64,000 nt of DNA from Mucilaginibacter pedocola (GCF_002013915.1 NZ_MBTF01000012.1:186001-250000), one strand, 5' to 3'; positions 1 through 8,595 are shown, counted from the stretch's first letter. Translations and numbers: made by a program. Notes: a model not told the origin generated them from the letters alone.

Positions 1-276
1 GGCGGCCATGGGGTAATACTCATCGAGGTTAAAGGTGACAACATTTTTAAAGCTCAGCCCTTCCTCGGTATGCAGGCGCACCAACTCTTTATAAACAACA
101 ATTGGCGTAGCGCCTGTGGCTAAGCCCAAAACGGCTTCCTTACCTTCAGTGGCCTTCTTTTTAATAATGGCAGCGATACGCCCCGCCACCACTTTTGATG
201 CGGTGAGCATATCAGGGTATACCGTTACGGGAAGTTTTTCGAACCTTGTTTCTTCTAAAAGATTTAAACGTGGCAT
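1..276 (-). CDS. nagB: Glucosamine-6-phosphate deaminase, N-terminal part (cut by window edge)
   Basis: The leftward frame starts at the ATG at 276 and runs off the window at base 1, giving the first 92 residues. The phosphate-binding loop LGLATGATP (residues 50-58) and NLDEYYPM (83-90) are hallmarks of NagB, which turns glucosamine-6-phosphate into fructose-6-phosphate and ammonia in the cytoplasm. Only one base separates it from the kinase gene upstream, so it is the fourth gene seen in the galE operon. The context suggests it feeds hexosamine released by the neighbouring glycosidases into glycolysis. A related isomerase such as AgaS or a 6-phosphogluconolactonase is unlikely given the two motifs. 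The C-terminal half cannot be judged here. Confidence 0.9.
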   Translation of the reverse strand, partial: MPRLNLLEETRFEKLPVTVYPDMLTASKVVAGRIAAIIKKKATEGKEAVLGLATGATPIVVYKELVRLHTEEGLSFKNVVTFNLDEYYPMAA

Positions 277-277
277 T

Positions 278-1474
278 CTATATTTTTTGAGTTTGATAAT
301 TCAGGGTTGATTTCTGGAAGGCAGGCATCAGCTCGTGGTCGGGCGACAAAACGCGGTTATTGTACGAACCGAACCACTCGCGCTCTATAATAGCCGTTAG
401 CTTTACCTTATTCAACTCCAGCATCTTCAGCAATTGCATTTGGGCAAGCGTACGCTGCAGGTTATGGTTAGGCGAATGAATTTTGTAGTAAACATCGCCA
501 TTGAGGTAGTCTGTTAAAAACCTTACCGCTTGCATGTAGGGCAGCAACAACACGCCTTTAATGAGCGATTTAAGTTCCTGCTCACTTAAAAACGAAATGG
601 TTTGATTGAGATAGCCCTTGGTGAACTCCTCGAACAGCGGGATATTCAATTGTATGGCATCCAAATTGGCCTCATCCTCCGCCGCGGTGCTAATGATGCT
701 GCGGATAGCATCGCCAAAATCGTAAGCTACGTAGCCGGGCATCACGGTATCCAGGTCTATCACGCATTGAATATTATCATGCTCATCCAGCAAGATGTTG
801 TTGAATTTGGTATCGTTATGGGTAATGCGCAGCGGCAGTATGCCTGCCCTGCCCCATTGCAAAATATCCCGCATCCCATCGGCACGGCTCAATAAAAAAT
901 CCACCTCGGGTTTTACCTTTTCGAGCCGCCCCGCCGCATTGTGCCGAATAGCGTCGGCCAATTGCTGCAGCCTGAACTCGATATTCAGGAAATTAGGGAT
1001 GGTATCTACCAGCATAGCCGCACTCATATCGCACAGCAAATACTGAAACCTGCCAAAGGCCATGCCTCCCTGGTAGGCCTGGTTGCCGGTAGTAACCAAG
1101 TCGTAGCTTTTGGTGTTGTGCAAAAAGGTGGTCATGCGCCAATAGCCACCTTCGGCATCGCGGCAGTAGTACAAGCCGTTATTGCAGGGTATCAGCGTTA
1201 AAACCTCTTTATCGGGGTCGCCGCCTGCTTTGGCAACCTTTTGTTTAAGGTGGTTGGTTACGTACAGCATATTATTCATCAGCCCGTCCACATCCTTAAA
1301 TACATAATCGTTTATCTTTTGCAGCAGGTAGTCGCGGCCATTGGCAGGGGTTTTCACACGATAGGTATCGTTGATATGGCCCGAACCAAATGGCACCAGC
1401 TCAAAAGCATCGGCACCGATGCTGAACTGTGCAATGATATCCGAAAAATTATACTTCATCTCCTCTTTATGCAT
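278..1474 (-). CDS. APH-fold sugar kinase, N-acetylhexosamine 1-kinase (NahK)-like
   Basis: A 398-residue cytoplasmic protein with the aminoglycoside-phosphotransferase/choline-kinase fold: catalytic loop HNDTKFNN (219-226), metal-binding DLDT (240-243) and YDFGD (251-255). The N-terminal part, with [10 protein letters not shown] at about 29-38, resembles NahK-type kinases that phosphorylate GlcNAc or GalNAc at C1. Its place between an alpha-galactosidase/GalNAcase gene and nagB, and downstream of galE, fits phosphorylation of a released N-acetylhexosamine. The substrate is inference from context. An internal ATG at 1459 follows AAGAGGAG directly, so either start is possible. Antibiotic phosphotransferase activity is unlikely in this setting. 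Confidence 0.75.
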   Translation of the reverse strand: MHKEEMKYNFSDIIAQFSIGADAFELVPFGSGHINDTYRVKTPANGRDYLLQKINDYVFKDVDGLMNNMLYVTNHLKQKVAKAGGDPDKEVLTLIPCNNGLYYCRDAEGGYWRMTTFLHNTKSYDLVTTGNQAYQGGMAFGRFQYLLCDMSAAMLVDTIPNFLNIEFRLQQLADAIRHNAAGRLEKVKPEVDFLLSRADGMRDILQWGRAGILPLRITHNDTKFNNILLDEHDNIQCVIDLDTVMPGYVAYDFGDAIRSIISTAAEDEANLDAIQLNIPLFEEFTKGYLNQTISFLSEQELKSLIKGVLLLPYMQAVRFLTDYLNGDVYYKIHSPNHNLQRTLAQMQLLKMLELNKVKLTAIIEREWFGSYNNRVLSPDHELMPAFQKSTLNYQTQKI

Positions 1475-1525
1475 TTGTGCTGCAAGTTAATTTATCCTTT
1501 ATGATATATATTAATTGCCAGTAAT

Positions 1526-3490
1526 TTAAAATGGTTTGGCATCCATCACCTTTACCTCGTAAGGCGCAAGGCTTACTTTAAAACTGCGCCCCACATAGCA
1601 TTGCGGGTGTTTGGCATTACGCGCATTGTAAAAGCGGTAGGCAGCCGCGGCGGGCAAATCTAACACATCCTTTACGTTAACCGTAAATACCTGCGTTTTG
1701 GCCGTTGGGTTGCGTAACGTAAGTACACCCGTGCCATTAGCCCAGCCGGCATAGCCGTATACCTGGCCTTTTAACGGGTTGCCGCCTACCCAATGCGCAT
1801 CGGCAAGGGCGGCTTTATTGGCGCGCGACCAGTTAGCCGCCGACTGCAGGCAATCCCAATTAGCAGTATTAAGTTTATTAGGATCCGCATAAAGCTCCTG
1901 CAAGCCGGTGCCGCTGCCGAAGAAAGCCCAAATTTCGTCGGCTATGTTTTTATCGTCGGTTTCCAGCTTGCCGGGCAGGCCGTTGGCGGCAATACAAACG
2001 CCGTGGTACATTATCGAATTTAGCGGAAACAGCGGCGCACGTTTTACGATATTTTGATAGGCCTGCCCATCCTTATACGTTATCCATTGCTGGCGTTTAG
2101 CGCCATTGCCGGCAAGGCCCGTATCATCGCCCGCGCGCCAAATGGCATCGCCGTACTTGAGCCAATAAACCGATGGCCAGGTGCCCACAGTAAGGCTGAG
2201 GTACAGGTTGGGGCTTTCTTCGCGAAGCCCATTGATTAGCTTCAGGAAGGCCTCAATATCTTTTTGATAAGTGATGCTGGCACCATTGGCACCGTTACCC
2301 GCACCCACGCCATCGAACTTGAACATGCCAACGTTATAGTCCTTAATAAACGAAGTGGTTACCGCACGGAAGCGCTTGTTGTAAGCCGGACCGGTGAGCG
2401 AGAAACCATTCTCGTTAGTTTCGAACGGTGGTGTTTGCTGTCTGCCGTAAGCCAATCGCTGTAACTTAGGCTCATCATACCCGCCCCATGGCGATACCCA
2501 CACGCCCAATGCAGCGCCGCTGGCTTTGGTTGCTTCGGCAAGTTTGGTAAAACCATTGGGGAACCCATTGTTGAATTGCCAGAGCGACTTATTATCATCC
2601 CAACCATCATCAAACAAAAAGGCATCCATTTTTACGTGGCGTTTGTTGATAAGGCTATCGGTAAAGGTTTTGATGCGGGCCAGGCAACTGGCTTCATCCA
2701 GCTTACGGTCAACCCAGGAAAGATCGAACCAGGAGTTGTAGTGCAGCATTTGACGGAACGGCAGCGCCCTTGTGCGTTCAGTATAGTACAAAAAGCCACG
2801 GCGCAATTGCCCTTTGGGTGTAACGCCATAAACGGCAGAGAGGGTAAGCGGCTCGGCATCGGTTAATGCGCCTTGCCTTGGTAAAAGGATGGAAACGGTT
2901 TTACCATTGCGGCTCACCTGGCTCATGGGGTGTTCCAGCGCGAAGAACATGGTATTTTTAACCAGCGGCGAACCATCTACCGTACCCACTTGCTTTATTG
3001 CGGCTGATGAAGGCAGGTTCACCAAAACCACATTTGTTACCTTAACCGAATCCTTTGCCGAAAAAGTAAAAGTTTGCTTCACAAAATTATCGTCATCGAC
3101 AAGGCTGGCCGACCACTTAACCGTAATGCCTTGGGCAGTATTTGTTAGCATAGCCACTATCTTGTTACCATCGACCAGTTGTGGTTTTGTACCGACCGAA
3201 AATTCGTTCGAGGTAACGGTTCTCCCATCAGCCAGAGTAAGTTCGAAAAGTGGAGTATTAACAAAGGCTTGCTGCAAACCGGTAACCTTATCGCGGAACG
3301 AAGTAAGGCTTAGCTTGCTGCCTGCTGCCAGCTTTAAACTGAGCACATTGTTTTGCAAGGTTACCTGCCCGTTCGCCTGGGTAACCGATGCCTTGCCCGG
3401 TTGCAAGCCGCTGTAGCTCACCTGCGCACGCAAATTAATCGCAAAGCAAAGCAGTGCCGATAAGATGATGATACCTTTTAACTTTGCCAT
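1526..3490 (-). CDS. Secreted GH36/GH27-like alpha-galactosidase or alpha-N-acetylgalactosaminidase
   Basis: A 654-residue protein with an N-terminal signal peptide ending near LRAQ (residue 22), an N-terminal beta-rich region, a central TIM barrel and a C-terminal beta domain. The barrel has FDDGWDD at about residue 295, the nucleophile motif FKFDG at about 390 and GDDTG at about 455 (candidate acid/base), the layout of clan GH-D alpha-galactosidases. Family relatives split between alpha-galactosidase and alpha-GalNAcase, and the neighbouring GH109 and nagB tilt the inference toward GalNAc. It starts 3 bases after the galE stop and so is cotranscribed with it. The exact family (GH36 or GH27) cannot be settled by eye. 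Confidence 0.72.
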   Translation of the reverse strand: MAKLKGIIILSALLCFAINLRAQVSYSGLQPGKASVTQANGQVTLQNNVLSLKLAAGSKLSLTSFRDKVTGLQQAFVNTPLFELTLADGRTVTSNEFSVGTKPQLVDGNKIVAMLTNTAQGITVKWSASLVDDDNFVKQTFTFSAKDSVKVTNVVLVNLPSSAAIKQVGTVDGSPLVKNTMFFALEHPMSQVSRNGKTVSILLPRQGALTDAEPLTLSAVYGVTPKGQLRRGFLYYTERTRALPFRQMLHYNSWFDLSWVDRKLDEASCLARIKTFTDSLINKRHVKMDAFLFDDGWDDNKSLWQFNNGFPNGFTKLAEATKASGAALGVWVSPWGGYDEPKLQRLAYGRQQTPPFETNENGFSLTGPAYNKRFRAVTTSFIKDYNVGMFKFDGVGAGNGANGASITYQKDIEAFLKLINGLREESPNLYLSLTVGTWPSVYWLKYGDAIWRAGDDTGLAGNGAKRQQWITYKDGQAYQNIVKRAPLFPLNSIMYHGVCIAANGLPGKLETDDKNIADEIWAFFGSGTGLQELYADPNKLNTANWDCLQSAANWSRANKAALADAHWVGGNPLKGQVYGYAGWANGTGVLTLRNPTAKTQVFTVNVKDVLDLPAAAAYRFYNARNAKHPQCYVGRSFKVSLAPYEVKVMDAKPF

Positions 3491-3493
3491 GGT

Positions 3494-4534
3494 TTAAAAA
3501 GGATTACTGTTGATGTATTTCTCCCATGCCCAGGCCGAGCTCAGCATATCTTCTATGCCCAGTTCGGCTTTCCAACCTAATTCAGCAGCAGCCTTATCTA
3601 CATTGCCCCATATTTTTACAATGTCGCCTTCGCGCGGCGGGCCAATGCGGTAATTCAGCTGCACTTTGTTAACCGATTGAAACTTCTGCACCACCTCTAA
3701 AACCGAATTACCGTTACCCGTGCCAATATTAAAGGTTTCATAAGGCGAGGCCATTTTGCCGGCTTCCATGCGTGCGAGGGCAGCTACGTGGGCCTTCGCC
3801 AGATCCACCACGTGTATATAATCGCGGATGCAGCTGCCATCGGGCGTGTCAAAATCGTTACCGTAAACGGTGAGTACTTCGCGCTTGCATATGGCGGTTT
3901 GGGTTACAAAAGGCACCAGGTTTTGGGGTACGCCATTTGGCAGCTCGCCTATCAAAGCCGAAGCATGTGCACCAACAGGGTTGAAATAACGCAGGGCGAT
4001 AACGTTTAGTCCATCGCTTGCATGGGCAGTTTCGCGCAGTATCTCCTCGCCTATTTGTTTGGTATTGCCATACGGCGATTCGGCGGTTTTAACGGGCGCG
4101 GTTTCGGTAACAGGCAACACATCCGGCTGGCCATAAACCGTGCAGGATGAAGAGAACACGAAGTTAACCTTGCGCCCGGCGAAAGCGCCCAACAGATTTA
4201 CCAATGTAGAGATATTATTCTCGTAATACAGCAAAGGCTGCTTAACCGATTCGCCTACCGATTTAGAGGCGGCGAAATGTATAAGCCCGGTTATATCAAG
4301 ATAAGTAGCAACAAACTCAAACAATTCCGCTTTATCGCGCAAATCGAGTTTGATAAACTCCGGCGCTTTGCCGGTGATGGCTTTTATTTGATCGAGTATT
4401 TTAATATTAGAGTTGGATAGGTTATCTAAAATAATAACCTCATAGCCGCTATTCTGCAGCTCTACCACCGTGTGCGCGCCAATGTAGCCCGTACCACCGG
4501 TGACTAATATTTTCCCTTGTTTCAAATCGCTCAT
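3494..4534 (-). CDS. galE: UDP-glucose/UDP-N-acetylglucosamine 4-epimerase
   Basis: An extended short-chain dehydrogenase of 346 residues that interconverts UDP-Gal(NAc) and UDP-Glc(NAc) in the cytoplasm. It has the NAD-binding motif TGGTGYIG (12-19), the catalytic serine in SSSCTVYG and the YGNTK (YxxxK) pair, plus the family signature ALRYFNPVGAH. I start it at 4534 (MSDLKQGKIL), matching the usual GalE length; an in-frame ATG at 4567 would add 11 residues that look untranslated. It is the first gene of the leftward operon galE, GH36-like enzyme, kinase, nagB. Its promoter carries a perfect palindromic operator at 4671-4682. In this locus it probably recycles UDP-GalNAc made from kinase-derived GalNAc-1-P (inference). 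Confidence 0.93.
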   Translation of the reverse strand: MSDLKQGKILVTGGTGYIGAHTVVELQNSGYEVIILDNLSNSNIKILDQIKAITGKAPEFIKLDLRDKAELFEFVATYLDITGLIHFAASKSVGESVKQPLLYYENNISTLVNLLGAFAGRKVNFVFSSSCTVYGQPDVLPVTETAPVKTAESPYGNTKQIGEEILRETAHASDGLNVIALRYFNPVGAHASALIGELPNGVPQNLVPFVTQTAICKREVLTVYGNDFDTPDGSCIRDYIHVVDLAKAHVAALARMEAGKMASPYETFNIGTGNGNSVLEVVQKFQSVNKVQLNYRIGPPREGDIVKIWGNVDKAAAELGWKAELGIEDMLSSAWAWEKYINSNPF

Positions 4535-4650
4535 TTTTATTTGGTTTAGTATTGATATGGATATCATTTAGTGCACGAACACGCATTTAGAAAATAACTC
4601 ATCAGAGTTCAAAACGAGTTCATTTATACAACTTCAAATCATTCACTTCA

Positions 4651-4682
4651 CAAACATACGATTTATTTGCGTGTGCGCACAC
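4651..4682 (-). promoter_or_regulatory. galE operon promoter with LacI-family operator
   Basis: On the minus strand a -7 box TATGTTTG (4651-4658) fits the Bacteroidota consensus TAnnTTTG. Twelve bases upstream is the perfect palindrome GTGTGCGCACAC (4671-4682), covering the place where the -33 element would lie, as expected for repression. Related sites precede the CBM9-like gene, the lacI-type gene and the GH109 gene. The 5' leader to the galE start at 4534 is about 110 bases. Confidence 0.7.
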
Positions 4683-4789
4683 ATTTTTGAAAATATTTTT
4701 ATTTTTGGGGATTACACGGATACAGGGAGGTGATTTCACCGATTAGAAATAGGCTAAATCCACACTAAAGTGAATCGTTTAGGCCTTGA

Positions 4790-5434
4790 TCAGGCGAACA
4801 CCAACTTACCGAAGAACTGTGGCAAGTGAAACTCAGGAAATGGGTGCTCTATGGGTGCCCAGGTGAGGAAGTGCGGGTTTGGCAGCAGATCGCCGCATTT
4901 GTAGAAATTAACGCGGGCGCTCTGCCCCAGCAGGCTTGTTATTTGATGATGGATGAATGCATCCAGCGGAAGCTTGATAGTTATCGACCAGTGGAATAAG
5001 CCCGTTAGTTCGTCTTGCTCAGGGTAAACGGCGTGTACTTTTATCTTTGATACTGCTTCAACAGGAAATACCTGCCGCTGCTTACCCGGACCAAAACCCG
5101 CCAGGCAAACGCCAAGGCTATTGAACTCGAAGTTGTAATAGGCCTCAGCATCGCCAAAGGCAATAAAAAACTCTACGCAGCTATCTTCATATACCGGGCC
5201 ACCGATCTCTTCTACCTCTGCCCTAACGGTTGGCTCAATTACCAAATATTTCAAATAAATAGCGCCATTGTCATAAGCCAGCGAAAACTGGACATCAGGC
5301 ATTTGCCCGGTGACACCCCAGGGTGCATTAGCGAGCTCGGTTTGTGGAGATCCATCCAAAGCAACAGAAACAACAGGAAGCCCGGAGTCATTGAACTCTT
5401 CGGGTAATTTTGAGCAGGTGAGTTTTGGCGGCAT
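4790..5434 (-). CDS. CBM9-like carbohydrate-binding protein
   Basis: A 214-residue protein resembling the family 9 carbohydrate-binding-module fold seen in Bacteroidota stand-alone proteins: an EDSCVEFFIAF segment, YYNFEFNSLG, and a C-terminal FLTWAPI...PEFHLPQFFGKLVF block. I start it at the ATG at 5434. The longer reading from 5467 would begin on GTG inside the operator and upstream of the predicted transcription start. With this start there is no signal peptide, so it is predicted cytoplasmic, odd for a glycan-binding fold. It forms its own transcription unit downstream of the LacI-type gene. The ligand is unknown; the locus suggests a GalNAc-containing sugar. Confidence 0.7.
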   Translation of the reverse strand: MPPKLTCSKLPEEFNDSGLPVVSVALDGSPQTELANAPWGVTGQMPDVQFSLAYDNGAIYLKYLVIEPTVRAEVEEIGGPVYEDSCVEFFIAFGDAEAYYNFEFNSLGVCLAGFGPGKQRQVFPVEAVSKIKVHAVYPEQDELTGLFHWSITIKLPLDAFIHHQITSLLGQSARVNFYKCGDLLPNPHFLTWAPIEHPFPEFHLPQFFGKLVFA

Positions 5435-5457
5435 AAAAAGTATGGATGATATTTTGC

Positions 5458-5476
5458 GTGTCCGCACACAAATATA
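5458..5476 (-). promoter_or_regulatory. Promoter and operator of the CBM9-like gene
   Basis: The minus strand has TATATTTG (5469-5476) as the -7 box and a TTG at 5495-5497 as a possible -33 element. The palindrome GTGTCCGCACAC (5458-5469), one base off the galE operator, sits directly downstream of the -7 box, over the predicted start of transcription. This supports the downstream translation start at 5434. Confidence 0.6.
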
Positions 5477-5510
5477 TCAAAATTCTTTTCGGGGCAATAC
5501 CCGGCAGAAA

Positions 5511-6605
5511 TTAAATTTCTACAAAATTGTCGTCCTTTTCGTCGCGGAAGTAATTGAGGTTTTCTTTGGTCACCACATCCAGCGGAAGGTATTTCAGGAT
5601 AGGAACTTCTTTTTTGAACACCAGGTGCTCTGCCAGTTGCTGTATACCCCAGTACCCCTGCCCTTTCGGGTTTTGATTGATGAGGAAGCTTATTTCGCCG
5701 GTTTCGAGGTAGTAAAGGTTCGGGGTTATTAAATCGTACCCTATCAGCTTGATGTTTTTAACGTGCTTTTGGTTAAGGTATTTGGCAACATCATAAGCCT
5801 GCGATGTAGTTACAAATATCTGTTTCAGGTCGAGCGTGCTTTCTAAAATATCATCAAGCTTCTTAATAAAGCCCGATTGGCTCGAGCGGTTAAGCTCTAC
5901 GCTGATGATATTATAATGATGCTCCAGCCCTTGCTGTATAAAATAGTTACGGAAGCCCTGCTCCTTTTTAACAAGGTGCTGCGCGTTGTGTATCTCTTCG
6001 TCAATGTGCGCTATCAGTATCGAGCATGGGTTTGGCTGGCCGTAGTGCACCAACTTGGCGGCCAGCAAGCCGCTTTGGTAGGAGTCCTGCCCTATGTAGC
6101 TCAGCGGATCATACTCGGCTATCTGCGTGTTAAACAACACAAAGGGAATATTCTCCTGGTTCCATTTCTCAAAGAATGGCAGCGTCTCGTTATAATAGAT
6201 CGGCGAAAGCAAAATACCATCGGGCTGGCGCTTGGTAAGCTTGGTGGCCATCTTTACATAATCCTGCGGATCGTGCGGGTTAAACATAAACTGCTCTACG
6301 CTTACACCGTACTGCTTAAGGTTATGTTCAGCTTTTTCTATACCCAGTTTTGGTGCCATCCAAAAGGCATCGTACGAATGATCGGGCAGTAGCGCGGCAA
6401 ACACATACTGTTTTTTACTACCCAGCATACGGGCCATAATGTTTGGCTCGTAATTAAGTTCTTTCAGTATCTTTAGTACGCGTTCTTTAACATCCTCTGC
6501 CACGCGGCCACGGTTATGTATAACACGGTCAACCGTTCCTGTAGACACTTTGGCCTTGGCGGCGATATCTTTAATTCTAACGATGGTGTTTTTTGGCGCA
6601 GGCAT
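5511..6605 (-). CDS. LacI-family transcriptional repressor
   Basis: A 364-residue repressor with an N-terminal LacI helix-turn-helix: IKDIAAKAKVSTGTVDRVIH at about residues 11-30, and a hinge region around LNYEPNIMARML. The rest is a periplasmic-binding-protein-like sugar-sensing domain (FAALLPDH..., LSPIYYN, ALYYLETGEISFLINQNP-type core). Family members release their operator on binding a sugar or sugar phosphate. Palindromic GTGTG...CACAC operators in front of galE, the CBM9-like gene, GH109 and this gene itself make it the likely local regulator, with autoregulation. The effector is not known; GalNAc or its phosphate is the contextual guess. No frameshift or missing segment is seen. Confidence 0.88.
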   Translation of the reverse strand: MPAPKNTIVRIKDIAAKAKVSTGTVDRVIHNRGRVAEDVKERVLKILKELNYEPNIMARMLGSKKQYVFAALLPDHSYDAFWMAPKLGIEKAEHNLKQYGVSVEQFMFNPHDPQDYVKMATKLTKRQPDGILLSPIYYNETLPFFEKWNQENIPFVLFNTQIAEYDPLSYIGQDSYQSGLLAAKLVHYGQPNPCSILIAHIDEEIHNAQHLVKKEQGFRNYFIQQGLEHHYNIISVELNRSSQSGFIKKLDDILESTLDLKQIFVTTSQAYDVAKYLNQKHVKNIKLIGYDLITPNLYYLETGEISFLINQNPKGQGYWGIQQLAEHLVFKKEVPILKYLPLDVVTKENLNYFRDEKDDNFVEI

Positions 6606-6634
6606 CTTTTACGGGTGGTTGGTTTAAAGCTGTG

Positions 6635-6688
6635 CAAATATATGTTAAATGTGTGTACCATCGCACACAATAAATGTATTTCGCACAC
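6635..6688 (-). promoter_or_regulatory. Autoregulated promoter of the LacI-type gene
   Basis: On the minus strand, TATATTTG (6635-6642) is a consensus -7 box. After the same 12-base gap as at galE comes 6655-6668, whose right arm TCGCACAC matches the operator while its left arm is degenerate. A second TCGCACAC half-site lies at 6681-6688. The weaker arms would fit looser autorepression. Confidence 0.55.
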
Positions 6689-6760
6689 ACATACAAGGCG
6701 GGCATTTAATGGGGCTCAAAACAGCTATCGAAAATAAAAATTTGTAAAATATTTATTGAT

Positions 6761-6794
6761 GTGTGCGAACACACAACTAAAATTTATACATTTG
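6761..6794 (+). promoter_or_regulatory. GH109 promoter with LacI-family operator
   Basis: The operator GTGTGCGAACACAC (6761-6774) is followed after 12 bases by the -7 box TACATTTG (6787-6794), the same arrangement as at the galE promoter. It covers the expected -33 position. The leader from here to the GH109 start at 7037 is about 235 bases and contains an inserted palindromic repeat. Confidence 0.65.
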
Positions 6795-6832
6795 GAAAGT
6801 GAGGAACGGTAGCGTGCCTTCCCGGCGAGGCA

Positions 6833-6963
6833 ACTCACCCCGACGGCCCGCCATTCGCGGGCGTCGACCCTCTCTGCTTCGCAAAGAGGGTGCAGGAGTT
6901 GAAGCTTACCTTCTTTTCCGCAGGAAGAGAGGGTCGGACAGCGACAGCGAACCCGGGGTGAGT
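6833..6963. repeat. Palindromic intergenic repeat in the GH109 leader
   Basis: A 131-bp GC-rich element bounded by the exact inverted repeat ACTCACCCCG / CGGGGTGAGT. Inside are complementary ACCCTCTCT / AGAGAGGGT-type arms able to form a large hairpin. It looks like the REP/MITE-like elements scattered through genomes of this family. A short frame crossing it is not a gene. Apart from this and the promoters listed, the gap from 6606 to 7036 holds nothing I recognise. Confidence 0.6.
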
Positions 6964-7036
6964 AAAATAGCCATGCAGCCTAAACGCCACGGCAACAAAT
7001 TGTAAACAAAACAACCAGCATACATATCATTTAATT

Positions 7037-8389
7037 ATGGAAAGAAGAACGTTTTTAAAGAATAGTGCCATAGCCGCTGCGGGCCTTACTATTTTGCCTT
7101 CGGGTACTTTGTTTGCCGCAACTGCAGCCACAAAAGTAAAAGTAGGTTACATTGGCGTTGGTGCCCGCGGTATGAGCCACGTTGCCGAAGGTTTGCTGCG
7201 CGACGATGTAGAAGTTGCCGCGGTTTGCGATATACAGGAAAGTTCGCTGAAGGTATGCCGCGAATTTATTGCCAAGCAAGGCCATGGCCCGGTTAAAGAA
7301 TACACCGGCGGTCTTGATGCCTACAAACGCCTGCTTGAGCATAAAGGGCTTGATGCCGTTATTATTGCTACCCCATGGGCATTTCACTACCAGCAATCGA
7401 TAGATGCTATGAAGGCCGGCAAATATGTTGGCTGCGAAGTTATTGCAGGTTTAACGGTTGAAGAGCACTGGGACATTGTTCGCACGTCGGAAAAAACGGG
7501 CGTACCATACATGACCTTAGAGAACGTTTGCTACCGCCGCGATGTAATGGCCGCGCTGAACATGGTGCGCCAGGGTTTATTTGGAGAGATAGTACACCTT
7601 GAAGGCGGCTATCAGCACAACCTGCGCAATGTATTGTTCAACAATGGTAAGCAATACTACGGCGGTGGTGTAGAGTTTGGCCCTAACTCCCTGAGCGAGG
7701 CCCAATGGCGCACTCAATATAATATTGATGTGGATGGCGATATATACCCAACCCACGGTGCTGGCCCATGCATGCACTACGCCAATATTAATGCGGGTAA
7801 CCGTTTTACCAACCTGGTATCGTTCAGCTCAAAAGCACGCGGCTTGGCGGCTTATGTAGAAGAACAAGCCCCCGGCCATAAAAACGCCAAAATAAACTAC
7901 AAGAATGGCGACGTTACCACCACCATGATCAATTGCGCCAACGGCGAGACGCTATTGCTGAGCCACGATACGCACCTGCCCCGCCCCTACTCGCTGGGTT
8001 TTAGGGTACAGGGTACCAAAGGCATCTGGATGGATGTGAACAAGAGCGTATACATCGACCATCAATCGAAACAGGATGATGTTTGGGACCCGGCGAAAGT
8101 TTGGTTCGACAAGTACGACCACCCGCTGTGGAAGAAATACGAGAAAGAAGCCGAAGGCGCAGGCCACGGCGGTATGGACTGGTTCGTTTTCAACGCCTTC
8201 ATCGAGGCCGTTAAACAGAAAAAACAAACCCCTATAGATGTTTATGATTCGGTTACCATGAGTGTAATTACGCCACTATCAACCGAGTCGCTTAAAAAAG
8301 GCAACGCTTCTATTGAGTTCCCTGATTTTACCAAAGGCAAATGGAAAGAGCGCAAGAATACTTTTGCTTTGGATGATAGCGGGTTCTGA
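7037..8389 (+). CDS. GH109 alpha-N-acetylgalactosaminidase (Gfo/Idh/MocA fold)
   Basis: A 450-residue exported protein. It has a twin-arginine-like start (RRTFLK, residues 3-8), a hydrophobic stretch to about 30, and then an NAD-binding Rossmann motif GYIGVGARG (37-45). The core closely follows the GH109 pattern: ENVCYRRDVMAALNMVRQGL, YPTHGAGP (about 236-243), INCANGETLLL and SLGFRVQGTKGIWMD. GH109 enzymes use bound NAD in a redox-assisted mechanism to remove terminal alpha-GalNAc, for example from blood-group A or mucin-type glycans. It diverges from the LacI-type gene and carries the same operator, so it probably supplies GalNAc to the left-hand operon. A plain Gfo/Idh dehydrogenase is the alternative but fits less well. 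Confidence 0.85.
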   Translation: MERRTFLKNSAIAAAGLTILPSGTLFAATAATKVKVGYIGVGARGMSHVAEGLLRDDVEVAAVCDIQESSLKVCREFIAKQGHGPVKEYTGGLDAYKRLLEHKGLDAVIIATPWAFHYQQSIDAMKAGKYVGCEVIAGLTVEEHWDIVRTSEKTGVPYMTLENVCYRRDVMAALNMVRQGLFGEIVHLEGGYQHNLRNVLFNNGKQYYGGGVEFGPNSLSEAQWRTQYNIDVDGDIYPTHGAGPCMHYANINAGNRFTNLVSFSSKARGLAAYVEEQAPGHKNAKINYKNGDVTTTMINCANGETLLLSHDTHLPRPYSLGFRVQGTKGIWMDVNKSVYIDHQSKQDDVWDPAKVWFDKYDHPLWKKYEKEAEGAGHGGMDWFVFNAFIEAVKQKKQTPIDVYDSVTMSVITPLSTESLKKGNASIEFPDFTKGKWKERKNTFALDDSGF

Positions 8390-8408
8390 TAGGTAAGGTG
8401 GTTATTTA

Positions 8409-8522
8409 ACCGCAAAGTCCGCAGAGAATGCATATTCGATTAACGCAAAGAGCGCAAAGATTTAAGTGTATAGCTTAAAAAACTTTGCGCTCTTTGCGTT
8501 TTTTCTTTGCGTGCTTTGCGGT
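8409..8522. repeat. CGCAAAG-type palindromic repeat, possible terminator
   Basis: A perfect 18-bp inverted repeat, AACGCAAAGAGCGCAAAG (8442-8459) and its complement (8483-8500), flanked by imperfect outer arms 8409-8426 and 8505-8522. T runs follow the right arm, so it may end GH109 transcription. CGCAAAGAGCGCAAAG palindromes recur between genes in many Bacteroidota. Confidence 0.65.
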
Positions 8523-8547
8523 AAAAATCACGAATTAGCCACCCATA

Positions 8548-8595
8548 ATCACATATTTATGTGATGCCATTTTACCAAAAATTCTGTTATTTTTA
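8548..8595 (+). promoter_or_regulatory. Regulator site and promoter of the first sensor kinase gene
   Basis: An 18-bp palindrome ATCACATATTTATGTGAT (8548-8565; 8-bp arms, 2-bp centre) stands exactly 22 bases before the -7-like box TATTTTTA (8588-8595, one mismatch to TAnnTTTG). Related palindromes with the same 22-base gap precede both response-regulator genes and the ECF sigma gene. The position, just above -33, is that of an activator, probably the linked LuxR-type regulator. Confidence 0.65.

Noticed and set aside
2889..3416. 175-codon rightward open frame
   Set aside because: It is antisense to the secreted GH36-like gene and has no recognisable domain.
6799..7005. 64-codon-scale open frame before GH109
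   Set aside because: It is basic, low-complexity and crosses the palindromic repeat; no homology.
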